Origin: Gilvimarinus agarilyticus | GTDB lineage: Bacteria > Pseudomonadota > Gammaproteobacteria > Pseudomonadales > Cellvibrionaceae | NCBI RefSeq assembly: GCF_000832015.1 | Contig: NZ_JXCJ01000001.1 | Coordinates: 3,571,489 to 3,632,646, forward strand | Length of the DNA: 61,158 bases | Reading direction: 5' to 3' | Part shown: positions 18,041 through 27,900 of the stretch, in pieces | How positions within the stretch are numbered: position 1 is the first letter of the stretch | How the letters are laid out: each line of letters starts with the position of its first letter | Translations under genes and position numbers: made by a program | The notes under the pieces: model-generated | The model's input: only the letters and a program-made list of their open reading frames with translations | What the model was told of the DNA's origin: nothing | Databases searched by the model: none

Positions 18041-18652
18041 TTATTGCTGCGCAGCGCCCGTACTGATCGAGCGGTTAATAAAGGCTTGTAGCAATTGGTG
18101 CCCTTGTTGAGTCTTTACCGATTCGGGGTGAAACTGCACCCCCTGTAAAGCACCGCTGTGGTCTTGTAACCCCATAATTTCGAGGGTTTTATCGGGTGCA
18201 TCGGTGCCCTCCGTCCAGGCGGTCACCTGCAACTGCGCGGGCAGATCTTGCGGGTCTACCACCAAAGAGTGGTAACGGGTTACCTCCAGAGGGTTGGCGA
18301 GACTCGCAAACACCCCCGCTCCGGTATGAGCCACCATAGCGGTCTTACCGTGCATAACACGCTCGGCGTGTAACACGCGCGCGCCCAGTGTGCGGGCGAT
18401 GCACTGATGCCCCAAACACACACCAAGAATCGGGATTTTACCAGAAAACGCCGCGATTACGGACATAGAGATACCGGCATCCTCCGGGCGGCCCGGCCCC
18501 GGCGAAATGACGATATGCGAAGGCGCCAGGGCTTCTATCTCGGCCAGCGAAATAGCGTCATTGCGTACCACCTGCACATCACAGCCTAAATCCTCAAAAT
18601 AATGCACAAGATTGTAGGTAAATGAGTCGTAATTATCGATCATCAATAACAT
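18041..18652 (-). CDS. trpG: Anthranilate synthase component II (glutamine amidotransferase)
   Basis: A class I glutamine amidotransferase of about 203 residues that delivers ammonia to anthranilate synthase. [15 protein letters not shown] near the start, [11 protein letters not shown], the nucleophile GVCLGHQ and the closing QFHPES give the Cys/His/Glu triad. The start MLLMIDNYD at 18652 fits the family better than an upstream in-frame start that would add seven residues; no strong ribosome-binding site is seen. The same protein often also serves p-aminobenzoate synthase as PabA. Confidence 0.94.
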   Translation of the reverse strand: MLLMIDNYDSFTYNLVHYFEDLGCDVQVVRNDAISLAEIEALAPSHIVISPGPGRPEDAGISMSVIAAFSGKIPILGVCLGHQCIARTLGARVLHAERVMHGKTAMVAHTGAGVFASLANPLEVTRYHSLVVDPQDLPAQLQVTAWTEGTDAPDKTLEIMGLQDHSGALQGVQFHPESVKTQQGHQLLQAFINRSISTGAAQQ

Positions 18653-18724
18653 AACGCCGCTATACCGCCGCAAATAGCTCTAAAAGTGCGCTGAATGCTA
18701 GGCTGATGGCCTGAGAATATCAAT

Positions 18725-18759
18725 AGGTTCAGGCGGCGGGCTCTCGCACGCCCGAACCT
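18725..18759 (-). terminator. Hairpin between the membrane-protein gene and trpG
   Basis: A stem of ten base pairs with one mismatch (AGGTTC-A-GGCG against CGCC-C-GAACCT) lies just after the stop of the upstream membrane-protein gene and before trpG. There is no clear T-run on either side, so it may be a weak or Rho-dependent terminator, or an attenuator-like structure. Only the pairing is certain. Confidence 0.3.
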
Positions 18760-18766
18760 AGCGCCA

Positions 18767-19780
18767 TTACGAGGTGCTGTTAGGCGGGGTGGCTACATCT
18801 GGTTTGGCATCTGGTGAATTACCTGCGGTGCTAACACTTTCGCTCACATAGCCGGTAGCTTTTTGTGACAACTCACGAAACTTATCCGAGGCACGGCTGA
18901 GCTTCTCGTCCCACTCGGGGTTAGGCGTCTGCCCCTCGATGGTTTTGAAGTAAACATCCATCATAGCGGTAACGGCCAGCGGCTCTAGCAGTGCTGCCTT
19001 TAAGCTCCAGGCCAATAAAGCTGCGCTCACAAACGTCCAGACGCCTACAGACCCCGGTAATAATGCCGCAATGGCGGCCACGGGCAGTAGAATCAACAAA
19101 AAGATCACAAACGCCGAGGCGTACATAAACACCATTAAAAACACGGCGTTTTTCAATAGCGCCTGATAGTTTTGTGCGTACAAAATCAGTGCATCTTTAC
19201 TCGATTGCCAGGGGTTATCGCTGCCGGTTTTGATGTTGTAAGCCAACATGACTTCATCAACATAGGTTAACGAGGTGTTAATCACCGCATTAACAGCCCC
19301 GGCCACCTTCTCGAGCCCTGGAATGGGGATAATGCGCGAAATCGACATCACCATGCGATTAAGCATACGCAAAATGCCTTTAATCAGCTGGTCGACCCCA
19401 AACAAGATAGACGCTTCTTTAAAACGCGCTTTGACCACCTGCTGACCGTGTTCGATTTGGCTGCGCCCGGCCGGCAACGCCTGCCCCTGTAGCAGCTCCA
19501 CCAACACGGCGATATGACCGGCTTTAATTAGATAAAGTAAGTATTCGCGGGCCCAGTACAGCACCCCACTGACCAGCCCAAACCCCAATAAGCCACCGAT
19601 AGCGGCGCCCCCGCCATCTCCGTCACCTATTGAGGTAACGCCGTAACCGATTGCGGCGCCGATACCCGTCACCAGAATGTAACCCAGAGCAATACCCACA
19701 TACACCAGCAAGCGCAGCAAGATAAACGGGGATGTGCGGCCCATTCGCGATATCGCACGAGTTAAATCAAAATCCCACAT
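18767..19780 (-). CDS. Conserved polytopic membrane protein of unknown function
   Basis: About 337 residues. Two hydrophobic segments lie near the N-terminus (about 18-75) and two long ones near 210-285; an amphipathic, partly charged middle lies between them, and a soluble tail rich in Ser, Asp and Pro ends the protein. GGG of AAAGGGAG lies about seven bases before the ATG at 19780, so the 32 extra upstream residues of the open frame are not included. I do not recognise an enzymatic motif. Its position next to trpG and divergent from rmlB gives no clear functional link. Confidence 0.75.
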   Translation of the reverse strand: MWDFDLTRAISRMGRTSPFILLRLLVYVGIALGYILVTGIGAAIGYGVTSIGDGDGGGAAIGGLLGFGLVSGVLYWAREYLLYLIKAGHIAVLVELLQGQALPAGRSQIEHGQQVVKARFKEASILFGVDQLIKGILRMLNRMVMSISRIIPIPGLEKVAGAVNAVINTSLTYVDEVMLAYNIKTGSDNPWQSSKDALILYAQNYQALLKNAVFLMVFMYASAFVIFLLILLPVAAIAALLPGSVGVWTFVSAALLAWSLKAALLEPLAVTAMMDVYFKTIEGQTPNPEWDEKLSRASDKFRELSQKATGYVSESVSTAGNSPDAKPDVATPPNSTS

Positions 19781-19867
19781 AAGACACTCCCTTTGATTCC
19801 CTGTCTTTAAAACGCCAGCGAGCACCTTAGCCAGAGCGCTACAAACACGCAACCGCGATAGCGTTTT

Positions 19868-19890
19868 TTGCGCCACAGCGCAAGCTTTTT
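19868..19890 (+). terminator. Terminator-like hairpin upstream of rmlB
   Basis: TTGCGC-CACA-GCGCAA forms a perfect six-pair stem followed by GCTTTTT on the plus strand, about 90 bases before rmlB. No plus-strand gene ends here, so it could be a leader attenuator, protection from read-through or chance. A -10-like TATCAT at 19917-19922 lies after it, so the rmlB promoter may start downstream. Confidence 0.3.
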
Positions 19891-19982
19891 AACTACTCCC
19901 CCCCTATCGCTTGCGTTATCATAGCGCTCGGTTAGCCGGATCTAACCGTCAATCCACCCGCAGCGAGCGACTGAATACACGC

Positions 19983-21050
19983 ATGAAGATTATAGTTACC
20001 GGAGGGGCCGGCTTTATTGGCTCCGCAGTGATTCGCCACCTCATTAACGACACTTCTCACGAGGTGATCAACCTAGACAAACTGACCTACGCCGGCAACC
20101 TCGCCTCACTGGCTGAGGTAGAGAGCAGCAGCCGCTACCAGTTTGTGCAACAAGATATTTGCGACGCCAGCGCTATTGCCGACGTGTTTCGCAAATACCA
20201 GCCCGACGCCATTATGCATTTGGCGGCCGAGAGCCATGTGGATCGCTCCATCGATCACGCCGGCGAATTCATGCAAACCAATATTATGGGCACCTTTAAC
20301 CTGCTGGAGCAGGCGCGCCGCTACTGGAATGACCTCGCAGAGGATAAAAAGGCAGGCTTTCGCTTCCATCATGTCTCCACCGACGAAGTGTATGGTGACC
20401 TAGAAGGCACCACCGACCTTTTTACCGAGACCACCTCCTACGCACCCAGCTCGCCCTACTCCGCCAGTAAAGCCAGCTCGGACCACTTAGCCCGCGCCTG
20501 GCAACGCACCTACGGCTTGCCAGTGCTAGTCACTAACTGCTCAAACAACTATGGTCCCTGCCACTTTCCCGAAAAGCTGATCCCCCACATGATTCTCAAT
20601 GCCTTGGCGGGCAAGCCTTTACCGGTATACGGCGACGGCAACCAAATTCGCGACTGGCTGTATGTAGAAGACCACGCCCGGGCGTTGGTGCGGGTGATTA
20701 CGCAAGGCAAAGTGGGCGAAACCTACAATATCGGCGGCCACAACGAGGTGCGCAATATTGATGTGGTTAAGCTTTTATGTGAGCTATTAGAAGAACTGGC
20801 TGCGGACAAAAAACCGAGCGACGTGAAGCGCTTTGAAGATTTAATTACCTTTGTTAAAGACCGCCCGGGCCACGATGTACGCTACGCCATCGACGCCAGC
20901 AAAATCGCCCGCGAGCTCGACTGGACTCCAGAGGAAACCTTTAGCACAGGCCTGCGTAAAACCGTACTCTGGTACCTGAATAACGAATCTTGGTGGCAAA
21001 ATGTGCTAAGTGGCGCCTACCAACTAGAACGCATAGGAGTTGAATCATGA
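19983..21050 (+). CDS. rmlB: dTDP-glucose 4,6-dehydratase
   Basis: A 355-residue short-chain dehydrogenase-type enzyme, the second step to dTDP-L-rhamnose. [11 protein letters not shown] binds [14 protein letters not shown] follows, and STDEVYGDL with SPYSASKAS gives the Thr/Asp-Glu/Tyr-Lys catalytic residues. The start MKIIVTGG at 19983 matches the family; the 24 residues upstream in the open frame are not typical. It is the first gene of rmlBACD, which overlap each other by four to fourteen bases. Confidence 0.97.
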   Translation: MKIIVTGGAGFIGSAVIRHLINDTSHEVINLDKLTYAGNLASLAEVESSSRYQFVQQDICDASAIADVFRKYQPDAIMHLAAESHVDRSIDHAGEFMQTNIMGTFNLLEQARRYWNDLAEDKKAGFRFHHVSTDEVYGDLEGTTDLFTETTSYAPSSPYSASKASSDHLARAWQRTYGLPVLVTNCSNNYGPCHFPEKLIPHMILNALAGKPLPVYGDGNQIRDWLYVEDHARALVRVITQGKVGETYNIGGHNEVRNIDVVKLLCELLEELAADKKPSDVKRFEDLITFVKDRPGHDVRYAIDASKIARELDWTPEETFSTGLRKTVLWYLNNESWWQNVLSGAYQLERIGVES

Positions 21051-21931
21051 AAGGGATAGTTTTAGCCGGCGGCAGCGGCACGCGTTTATACCCTATCACT
21101 CAAGGCGTCTCGAAACAGCTGATTCCGGTGTATGACAAGCCGATGATTTATTACCCGTTATCAATCTTAATGCTAGCGGGCATCCGAGAGATTTTGATTA
21201 TTACCACCCCGGAAGATCAATCCAGCTTTCAGCGTTTACTGGGTGATGGCTCTAACCTTGGCCTAACCTTTGAGTATGTCGCACAGCCGTCTCCGGACGG
21301 TTTGGCCCAAGCGTTTATTTTGGGTGAAGAGTTTATCGGCGACGACTCGGTATGTTTGGTACTGGGCGATAACATTTATTACGGCCACCACCTAAGTGAA
21401 ACCTTAACCCACGCCGCGGCCAACGCCGATAACGACCGCGCCACCGTGTTTGGCTACCATGTACACGACCCAGAGCGTTACGGGGTGGTGGATTTTGATG
21501 CAAACGGCAATGCGGTAAGCATCGAAGAGAAGCCCGCCAAGCCCAAATCCAACTTTGCGGTTACCGGTTTGTATTTTTACCCCAACGACGTTATCGCCAA
21601 AGCCAAAGCGGTCGAGCCCTCCGAGCGCGGTGAACTGGAAATTACCAGCATCAACCAAATGTATCTGGACGAGAGCCGCCTGAAGGTAGAGCTGATGGGG
21701 CGCGGTTACGCCTGGCTGGACACCGGTACTCACGAGAGCCTGCTGGAGGCTGCTCAGTTTATCGAGACCATCGAAAAGCGTCAGGGCTTGAAAGTAGCGT
21801 GTATCGAAGAGATCGCCTACGAGCTGGGCTACATTAGCCAGCAAGATTTGCGCGATTTAGCCGCACCGTTAGCCAAAAACCAATACGGCCAATACTTACT
21901 CACCCGTATCGCCGAGGAGACCCCTTCATGA
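21047..21931 (+). CDS. rmlA: Glucose-1-phosphate thymidylyltransferase
   Basis: A 294-residue nucleotidyltransferase activating glucose-1-phosphate as dTDP-glucose, first step of dTDP-rhamnose synthesis. It has the signature [13 protein letters not shown] (6-18), [26 protein letters not shown] and [10 protein letters not shown]. Length is normal. The ATG overlaps the rmlB stop by four bases (ATGA), and its own stop overlaps rmlC in the same way, so the three are translationally coupled. Confidence 0.97.
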   Translation: MKGIVLAGGSGTRLYPITQGVSKQLIPVYDKPMIYYPLSILMLAGIREILIITTPEDQSSFQRLLGDGSNLGLTFEYVAQPSPDGLAQAFILGEEFIGDDSVCLVLGDNIYYGHHLSETLTHAAANADNDRATVFGYHVHDPERYGVVDFDANGNAVSIEEKPAKPKSNFAVTGLYFYPNDVIAKAKAVEPSERGELEITSINQMYLDESRLKVELMGRGYAWLDTGTHESLLEAAQFIETIEKRQGLKVACIEEIAYELGYISQQDLRDLAAPLAKNQYGQYLLTRIAEETPS

Positions 21932-22524
21932 AGCTCACACGCCAAATGATTGCAGATGTGATTTTAATCGAGCCTTCGGTACACGGGGATGAGCGCGGCT
22001 ATTTTTTTGAATCCTTCCGTCAGGACCGTTTAGAAGAAACTCTGGGGCACGCCATCAATTTCACCCAGGATAACGAATCGCTGTCTTCGCGCGGCGTACT
22101 GCGCGGTTTGCACTACCAGTTGCCACCTTACGCGCAAAGCAAATTAGTGCGGGTGATCAGCGGTGAAGTCATCGACGTCGCGGTCGACATTCGCTTGGGT
22201 AGCCCCACCTTTGGCCAGCACGTAAAAGCCCATTTAAGTGGCGATAACAAACGCCAGCTGTTTGTACCCCGTGGCTTTGCGCACGGTTTTATCGTACTGA
22301 GTGAACAGGCGATTTTTGCCTACAAGGTAGACAATGGTTACGCCCCCGAGCACGACTGCGGCATCCACTATAACGATGCCGCCCTCGGTATCGATTGGCA
22401 ACTCGATGCCTCGGCCATCAGCACCTCGGGTAAAGACGCCGAGTTGCCAACCTTGCTGACACGGCAACAAACCGCCCCCGATACATTATTCGAGTACGGT
22501 AAAAACTATTATGCCCAGCAGTAA
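21928..22524 (+). CDS. rmlC: dTDP-4-dehydrorhamnose 3,5-epimerase
   Basis: A 198-residue cupin epimerase. [16 protein letters not shown] at the start, [18 protein letters not shown] with the catalytic histidine, the [12 protein letters not shown] strand and [14 protein letters not shown] are typical. It performs the third step of dTDP-L-rhamnose synthesis. The start overlaps rmlA by four bases, and the gene overlaps rmlD by 14. Confidence 0.97.
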   Translation: MKLTRQMIADVILIEPSVHGDERGYFFESFRQDRLEETLGHAINFTQDNESLSSRGVLRGLHYQLPPYAQSKLVRVISGEVIDVAVDIRLGSPTFGQHVKAHLSGDNKRQLFVPRGFAHGFIVLSEQAIFAYKVDNGYAPEHDCGIHYNDAALGIDWQLDASAISTSGKDAELPTLLTRQQTAPDTLFEYGKNYYAQQ

Positions 22525-23392
22525 GCCATTAACCGTTTTAGTAACTGGCGCCAACGGCCAGCTCGGGCGCGAGCTGGTGTTTCTGGCGGCGCAAACCGAC
22601 GCCATTAACTGGCAATTTGCCGATCGCTCCGCACTGGATTTAACCAACCTGGAAGCCATCGAGCCCTTCGTAGCCGAACAACGCCCCGACATTATCATTA
22701 ACTGCGCTGCCTACACCGCTGTTGATAGAGCCGAGTCTGAGGCAACGCTTGCGGACGTTATCAACCACCAAGCCGTTGCCCGGCTCGCGCAAAGCGCTAA
22801 ACAGTGTGGCGCCAGCCTCATTCACATCTCCACTGACTATGTGTTTAACGGCGAACAGTGCCGCCCCTATAGCGAAACCGACGCTACCGACCCGCAAAGC
22901 GTGTACGGCAGCAGCAAGCTCGCCGGCGAGCAAGCGTTTACAGCCAGCGGCGCTCGGGGGATTATTGTGCGCACCAGCTGGGTGTACTCAGCGTTTGGCA
23001 ATAATTTTGTCTCGACCATGAGCCGCTTAGGGCGAGAGCGCGACAGTTTAAATGTGGTCAGCGATCAAATCGGCAGTCCCACCTGGGCGCGGGATCTGGC
23101 TCAAGCGCTAATTCACATATGCCTTAGCGACAAACTCGCCGACAAGCAGGCCGAGGTGTATCACTACAGCAACGATGGCGTATGCAGTTGGTACGACTTT
23201 GCCTACAGCATTATGCAGCTGCGTTCACTTGAATGTGTGCTTAGCCCCATTTTAACCGAGCAGTACCCAACCCCCGCGCGACGCCCCCACATGAGCCTGT
23301 TGTGGAAAGACAAAATCAAAAGCGATTTTGGCCTTGCCATTCCACACTGGTTTACCTCGCTACAGCACGCACTGCCGGAGTTTTCGGAGTAG
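22511..23392 (+). CDS. rmlD: dTDP-4-dehydrorhamnose reductase
   Basis: A 293-residue SDR enzyme finishing dTDP-L-rhamnose. It has VTGANGQLGREL near the N-terminus, INCAAYTAVDRAE, STDYVFNG, and the YGSSKLAGE segment with catalytic Tyr and Lys. It is the last of the rml genes and is followed five bases later by a glycosyltransferase, suggesting the rhamnose is used locally for surface glycan assembly. Confidence 0.96.
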   Translation: MPSSKPLTVLVTGANGQLGRELVFLAAQTDAINWQFADRSALDLTNLEAIEPFVAEQRPDIIINCAAYTAVDRAESEATLADVINHQAVARLAQSAKQCGASLIHISTDYVFNGEQCRPYSETDATDPQSVYGSSKLAGEQAFTASGARGIIVRTSWVYSAFGNNFVSTMSRLGRERDSLNVVSDQIGSPTWARDLAQALIHICLSDKLADKQAEVYHYSNDGVCSWYDFAYSIMQLRSLECVLSPILTEQYPTPARRPHMSLLWKDKIKSDFGLAIPHWFTSLQHALPEFSE

Positions 23393-23397
23393 TTTTT

Positions 23398-24141
23398 ATG
23401 GCTGTCAGCGTATGCATGGCCAGCTACAATGGCGCGCCGTTTATTGCCGCGCAACTTACCAGCATACTGGCGGAGCTAGCACTGGAAGACGAGTTAATTG
23501 TGGTGGACGATCACTCAAGCGACAAAACGGTGAGCATTATTCGCGCGCAACAAGACAGCCGTATTAAGCTGCACCAAAACGTGCAACAGCTCGGGCATGT
23601 TGCCAGTTTCGCCAAAGCGATGTCGCTCGCCAAGGGCGACATTATCGCGCTGGCCGATCAAGATGATGTGTGGCCCGAAAACCGTTTAGCGATATTAAAA
23701 GCGGCACTCACTCCCCCTGGTTGCCTGGTGACCGCCGGTAACTTCACCGATATAGATGAGCAAGGTAAAACGCTTAATCGTGCGCATAAGCGTCAGCTAA
23801 ACAGTGCCGATAGTCAGCGTTGGCTCGCTAACCTGTGGGGGATACTCCAGGGCAAACGACCTTATTATGGCTGTGCCATGGCATTTAAACGCACCCTATG
23901 CGATCAAATTTTACCAATCCCTAACTACGTTGAATCACACGATCTCTGGATTGCCATGGCGGGAAATATTAATAAAGGCATGGCCCACCTCGACGCGAGC
24001 GTATTGGCAAAACGACAACACGCCACCAATGTATCGAGCCAAAAACGTCGCCCCTGGCAAAAAATTCTTATCAGCCGGCTGGGTATGGTGGCGGCGATAA
24101 TAACACTAGCCTTACGTCGACTTACGCGCGGGCGTGCTTAA
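23398..24141 (+). CDS. Family 2 glycosyltransferase
   Basis: About 247 residues with a GT-A fold: SVCMASYNGAPFIAAQL at the start, VVDDHSSDKT, then LADQDDVWPENR, where the acidic pair binds metal and nucleotide sugar. This variant is typical of rhamnosyl- and related transferases of O-antigen clusters. The start at 23398 is chosen because the GT2 fold begins there, five bases after rmlD; the 32 upstream codons lie inside rmlD. The last 20 bases overlap the convergent glycosyltransferase on the other strand. Confidence 0.88.
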   Translation: MAVSVCMASYNGAPFIAAQLTSILAELALEDELIVVDDHSSDKTVSIIRAQQDSRIKLHQNVQQLGHVASFAKAMSLAKGDIIALADQDDVWPENRLAILKAALTPPGCLVTAGNFTDIDEQGKTLNRAHKRQLNSADSQRWLANLWGILQGKRPYYGCAMAFKRTLCDQILPIPNYVESHDLWIAMAGNINKGMAHLDASVLAKRQHATNVSSQKRRPWQKILISRLGMVAAIITLALRRLTRGRA

Positions 24142-24916
24142 GCGCTCGCCTGCGTGCCAACCAGGCATAACGCGCGGTTAAATAAGCCGCACGCCACCGA
24201 GAAAACCCTTCGCGCTCGCGATAAATACGCCAAAAATACGGCAATACCTTAAACTTATTGGCCGAGAGTGAATGAGCCCGCACGTAGTAGCGTGTTAGAT
24301 TTTCGGCAATGCCCAATACCGTGTGCCCTTTTCGCGCAAGCGCTAACCACAGTGCGTAATCCTCGTGTCCCACGGTTGGAAACGAGTACTCCCCTAACCT
24401 GGCCGTATCGAGCATAACGCTCGAACACACCAGTGTGTTTTGCGCCAATAAACCTTGATACGTAGCCTGAACGGGCGGGCAGCGAATATCCATTAATTCG
24501 CCGCTCTCGCGCACGAGCTCGGCACCGGTGCAGCTAATAGCAACGTCTGCTTGGCGCATAGCGGCTAACTGTGTATCTAGCTTTCTGGGCATCCAGGCGT
24601 CATCGGCATCGAGAAAGGCCAGGTATCTTCCGTTGGCACACGCGATTGCCTCATTGCGTGGACGCGCCGGGGAGCCGCTATTGTGCGGCAGCCGCAGTAA
24701 ATTAATTCGCTCATCACCCTGCGCCTTCATCGCGACATAATCGGCGGTTGCATCATCCGAAGCGTCATCGACGACCCATAACTCCCAGCACGTATAAGTT
24801 TGTGCCAATACCGAATCGATAGCCCGCGCAATGGTATCGCCGGCATTAAACGCCGGCATAATCACGCTTACCAGCGGTGCCTTAATCGATGAGCCTGTCA
24901 CACCGGGCGCGCTCAT
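24122..24916 (-). CDS. Family 2 glycosyltransferase
   Basis: A 264-residue GT-A enzyme with VSVIMPAFNAGDTI, VVDDASDDAT, FLDADDAWMPRKL (metal-binding acidic motif) and GHEDYALWLALA near the catalytic base position. The substrate is unknown; the setting suggests a step in the rhamnose-containing surface glycan. It begins three bases after the giant glycosyltransferase and runs in the same operon as wzm/wzt. Its 3' end overlaps the convergent plus-strand glycosyltransferase by 20 bases. Confidence 0.88.
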   Translation of the reverse strand: MSAPGVTGSSIKAPLVSVIMPAFNAGDTIARAIDSVLAQTYTCWELWVVDDASDDATADYVAMKAQGDERINLLRLPHNSGSPARPRNEAIACANGRYLAFLDADDAWMPRKLDTQLAAMRQADVAISCTGAELVRESGELMDIRCPPVQATYQGLLAQNTLVCSSVMLDTARLGEYSFPTVGHEDYALWLALARKGHTVLGIAENLTRYYVRAHSLSANKFKVLPYFWRIYREREGFSRWRAAYLTARYAWLARRRALKHARA

Positions 24917-24919
24917 GAA

Positions 24920-27900
24920 TTAGTTTAAAATACGTCGCACCGCAGGAGCGGCCGCCTGAGGCGAGAAGTGTGCGTCTAGATTATCGATACCACCTTGAGA
25001 TAAGCGCTGCCAAAGTTTTGCGTCCTGATACACTTTAGCAATCGCCTCGGCAAATTCGCGCGGATCTTCGGCGACCATTACGTCATCACCGGGGACGGTA
25101 TGCATGCCCTCTACCGCGCAGTTAGTAGCCACTACAGGAATGCCGTAGTTCATTGCCTCGTTCACTTTACCTTTTACCCCCGCACCGTAGCGCAATGGAG
25201 CAATAGATATGCGCGCCCCTTGCAGGTGCGGCTCTATATCCTCGACAAAGCCGTGCATGATTAAATGCTCCGAACCCAGCGCTTTGATGTCATCTGGCAT
25301 ATGGCTGCCAATCACCGATGTGGTTACACCCGGTAATAATTCGGCCACAAAGGGCAACACCTCTTTGGCGTACCACTGCACCGCATCAATATTGGGTGGG
25401 TGACGAAAGCCACCCACAAACAAAATACCCTCGCGCTGCTCGTAACCGGGACGCTCGGGAGAGTGCGAGTGAATGTTTGAGACGATATCCACCGTCGCCT
25501 CAGGGGCGATCTCGGCCAGCAGTGTTTTTTCAAACTCCGAGACCACTAAGGTCACATCGCATTTATTAATCAGATCGAGCTCTTTGCGCTTGGTAATAGC
25601 GGCTTGAGTTTTTAGGGCGGTATCACCCGAGACTTCAAACTCGCGCTCTTCTCGCACAAAGTGCAAATCGACTGTGTCAAAAATAAGCCGCGCCTGTGCA
25701 GCACACGCGCGCGCCAAGGTAATGTACTGTGAGGCGATATAGTGCCGACTGATTAAAATCGCCGTTAAATCCGGGCCACGCTTACGCAGTACTTTACGCA
25801 CCGAGCCCGCCCACTGATTGTGCAACACCTCAATGCCCGCGGCCTGCATTTCATCAACCGGCTTTTTGCGGTACTCAAGATTATCGGCTACAAAGGTCAC
25901 GTGGTAGCCTTCGGCTTTAACCAGCTTGAGCAGGTTCAGCATGCGGATAGAACCCGAATCCTGATCGGGAGTTATCATGCATGCCTCAACCACCAACACA
26001 TTCCCTCGGGTATTCCGATGGGCCTGATTATCCGGGTCAATCCCATTGTCAGCGTGGTGGTGTAATACACTCTGCCATCGCTCGAAAAACTTTTTGCCGT
26101 TGGTGACCTGATAAGCTTTAACGCCGCTGGACTCATCTCGCCCGTGGCTGATGCCCTCGAGGTGATAAATGGCCGCCGCAGGCTGATACAAAACCCGTAA
26201 GCCTTTAGCCCGCACCCGAAAGGCCAAATCGGTATCTTCGTAGTAGGCCGGTGAATAATAGGTATCAAAGCCGTCCAGGCTTAAAAACAGCTCGCGTTTA
26301 ATCGCTAGCGCCGCGCCAGAGCAATAGTCCACATCGCGCACGTAATTAAAACGCGGATCGTCGGCATCTTGATCCCGACCGTAATTCCAACCGCTTCCAT
26401 CTCGCCAAATAATGCCGCCGGCTTCCTGCAACGTGCCATCGCGGTTGAGCAGTTTTGCCCCCACCAGACCAACGTTCTCCTGCTGCGAAAAGGTTGCCAG
26501 CAATGCGTCAAAAGCACCGGGAGATACCACCGTGTCGTTATTGAGCAGCACCAAATACTCACCGCTCGCGAACTCGGCACCGGCGTTCATATTGCCCACA
26601 AAACCTTGATTCACTTCCGCCGACCAAATACGTAGGCCGTCTACCATTGCCAGTGCCTCGGTTGCAGGCTCTGGCGAGCAGTCGTCAGCGATAACCACCT
26701 CGAAGGGGGCCGAGGGCGGGTTGTCAGCAATACTTTTTAAACAGGCGTAGGTCGTTTCGTGCTGTCCGTAGACCGGAATCACAATGGATAACAGCGGTTT
26801 AGCGCTGCTGTGTAACGTCAAAGGAGCGAGCTCAATAGGCTGATCGCTCAAAAGCTCGGGGTTAACCTTGATACGTGGCACCTGAGTAGCAGCCTGAGCT
26901 TGTGCCGCAACTGTGTTGGCCTCGTAACTGACACGGCCGAATAACTCTTGCCACTGCCCACGGCGCACCATGCTAAACAAGCGTGCATATGAGGCCGGCC
27001 GGACAAGATGACGAGAGAGTTTTGCCGCCACCCGAGGCGCTTTTACCAAAGCCCGCTTTAACACCCGCAACGGACGGGTGATGCGCCAAGAAAAGCTCGC
27101 CAACAAAGCGTCGCGCTCAGCGATCAACTCATCCACCTGAGCACTGAGTTGCGTCATTGACGTCTCGCAGTTATCAATGTGCAACTGGGCGTCGCGTGCC
27201 TGCTCTTGCAGCTGCGCAATATTATCTTTGGCCTGCTCTAAGTTACTCTCAGACAGTGCTACGCTCTGCTCTGCCGCATTTAACTCTACCTGAGTGCTGC
27301 GTTCGTATGCCAAAAACTCCTCATTGGCCTCACGCAAACAGTGGGTCAGCTCGGCGACATCGGCCTGTAGTTGTTGCGAGGCCGAGTGTAAGTGACGGAA
27401 CTCGCGCATTGGCGCGACCTCGGCTTCGTCATCGGGCAGACTGGATAAACGGCGCTCCACTTCGCGCAATACACCACGGTGATGGGTGCGGCTGGCAAAG
27501 TGCAGCAACGATTTAATCGGGCGGTCTACCGGCAGCGGCGCCTCGGGAAAGGCTCGCACACTATCGAGTAGCGCAAGTGTATCGACTGCCTGCTCGCCGT
27601 TTTGCTTACTGACCTCACTCATATACCAGTGCGCGTATTGGTCGAGGTTATCGCTGACCAATCGTGGCTCTGCACTTGCCCCATCAGAGGCACGTTTCAA
27701 TACGTCTAACCACTGCGAGGCGCTGGCATCAAAAGGCACCAGAGTCGCCTTCTTTACACCTGCCAGGCGCTCAGCCAAGGCACCAATGTCGGACGCGACA
27801 ATAGCCGCGCCATAGGCCATAGCGTGAGACAAGGTAAAACAGAAGGTTTCCGGTACCTGGGCCGGCAGCCAGATAACATCTGGTTTTTGCTCGGCAATTA

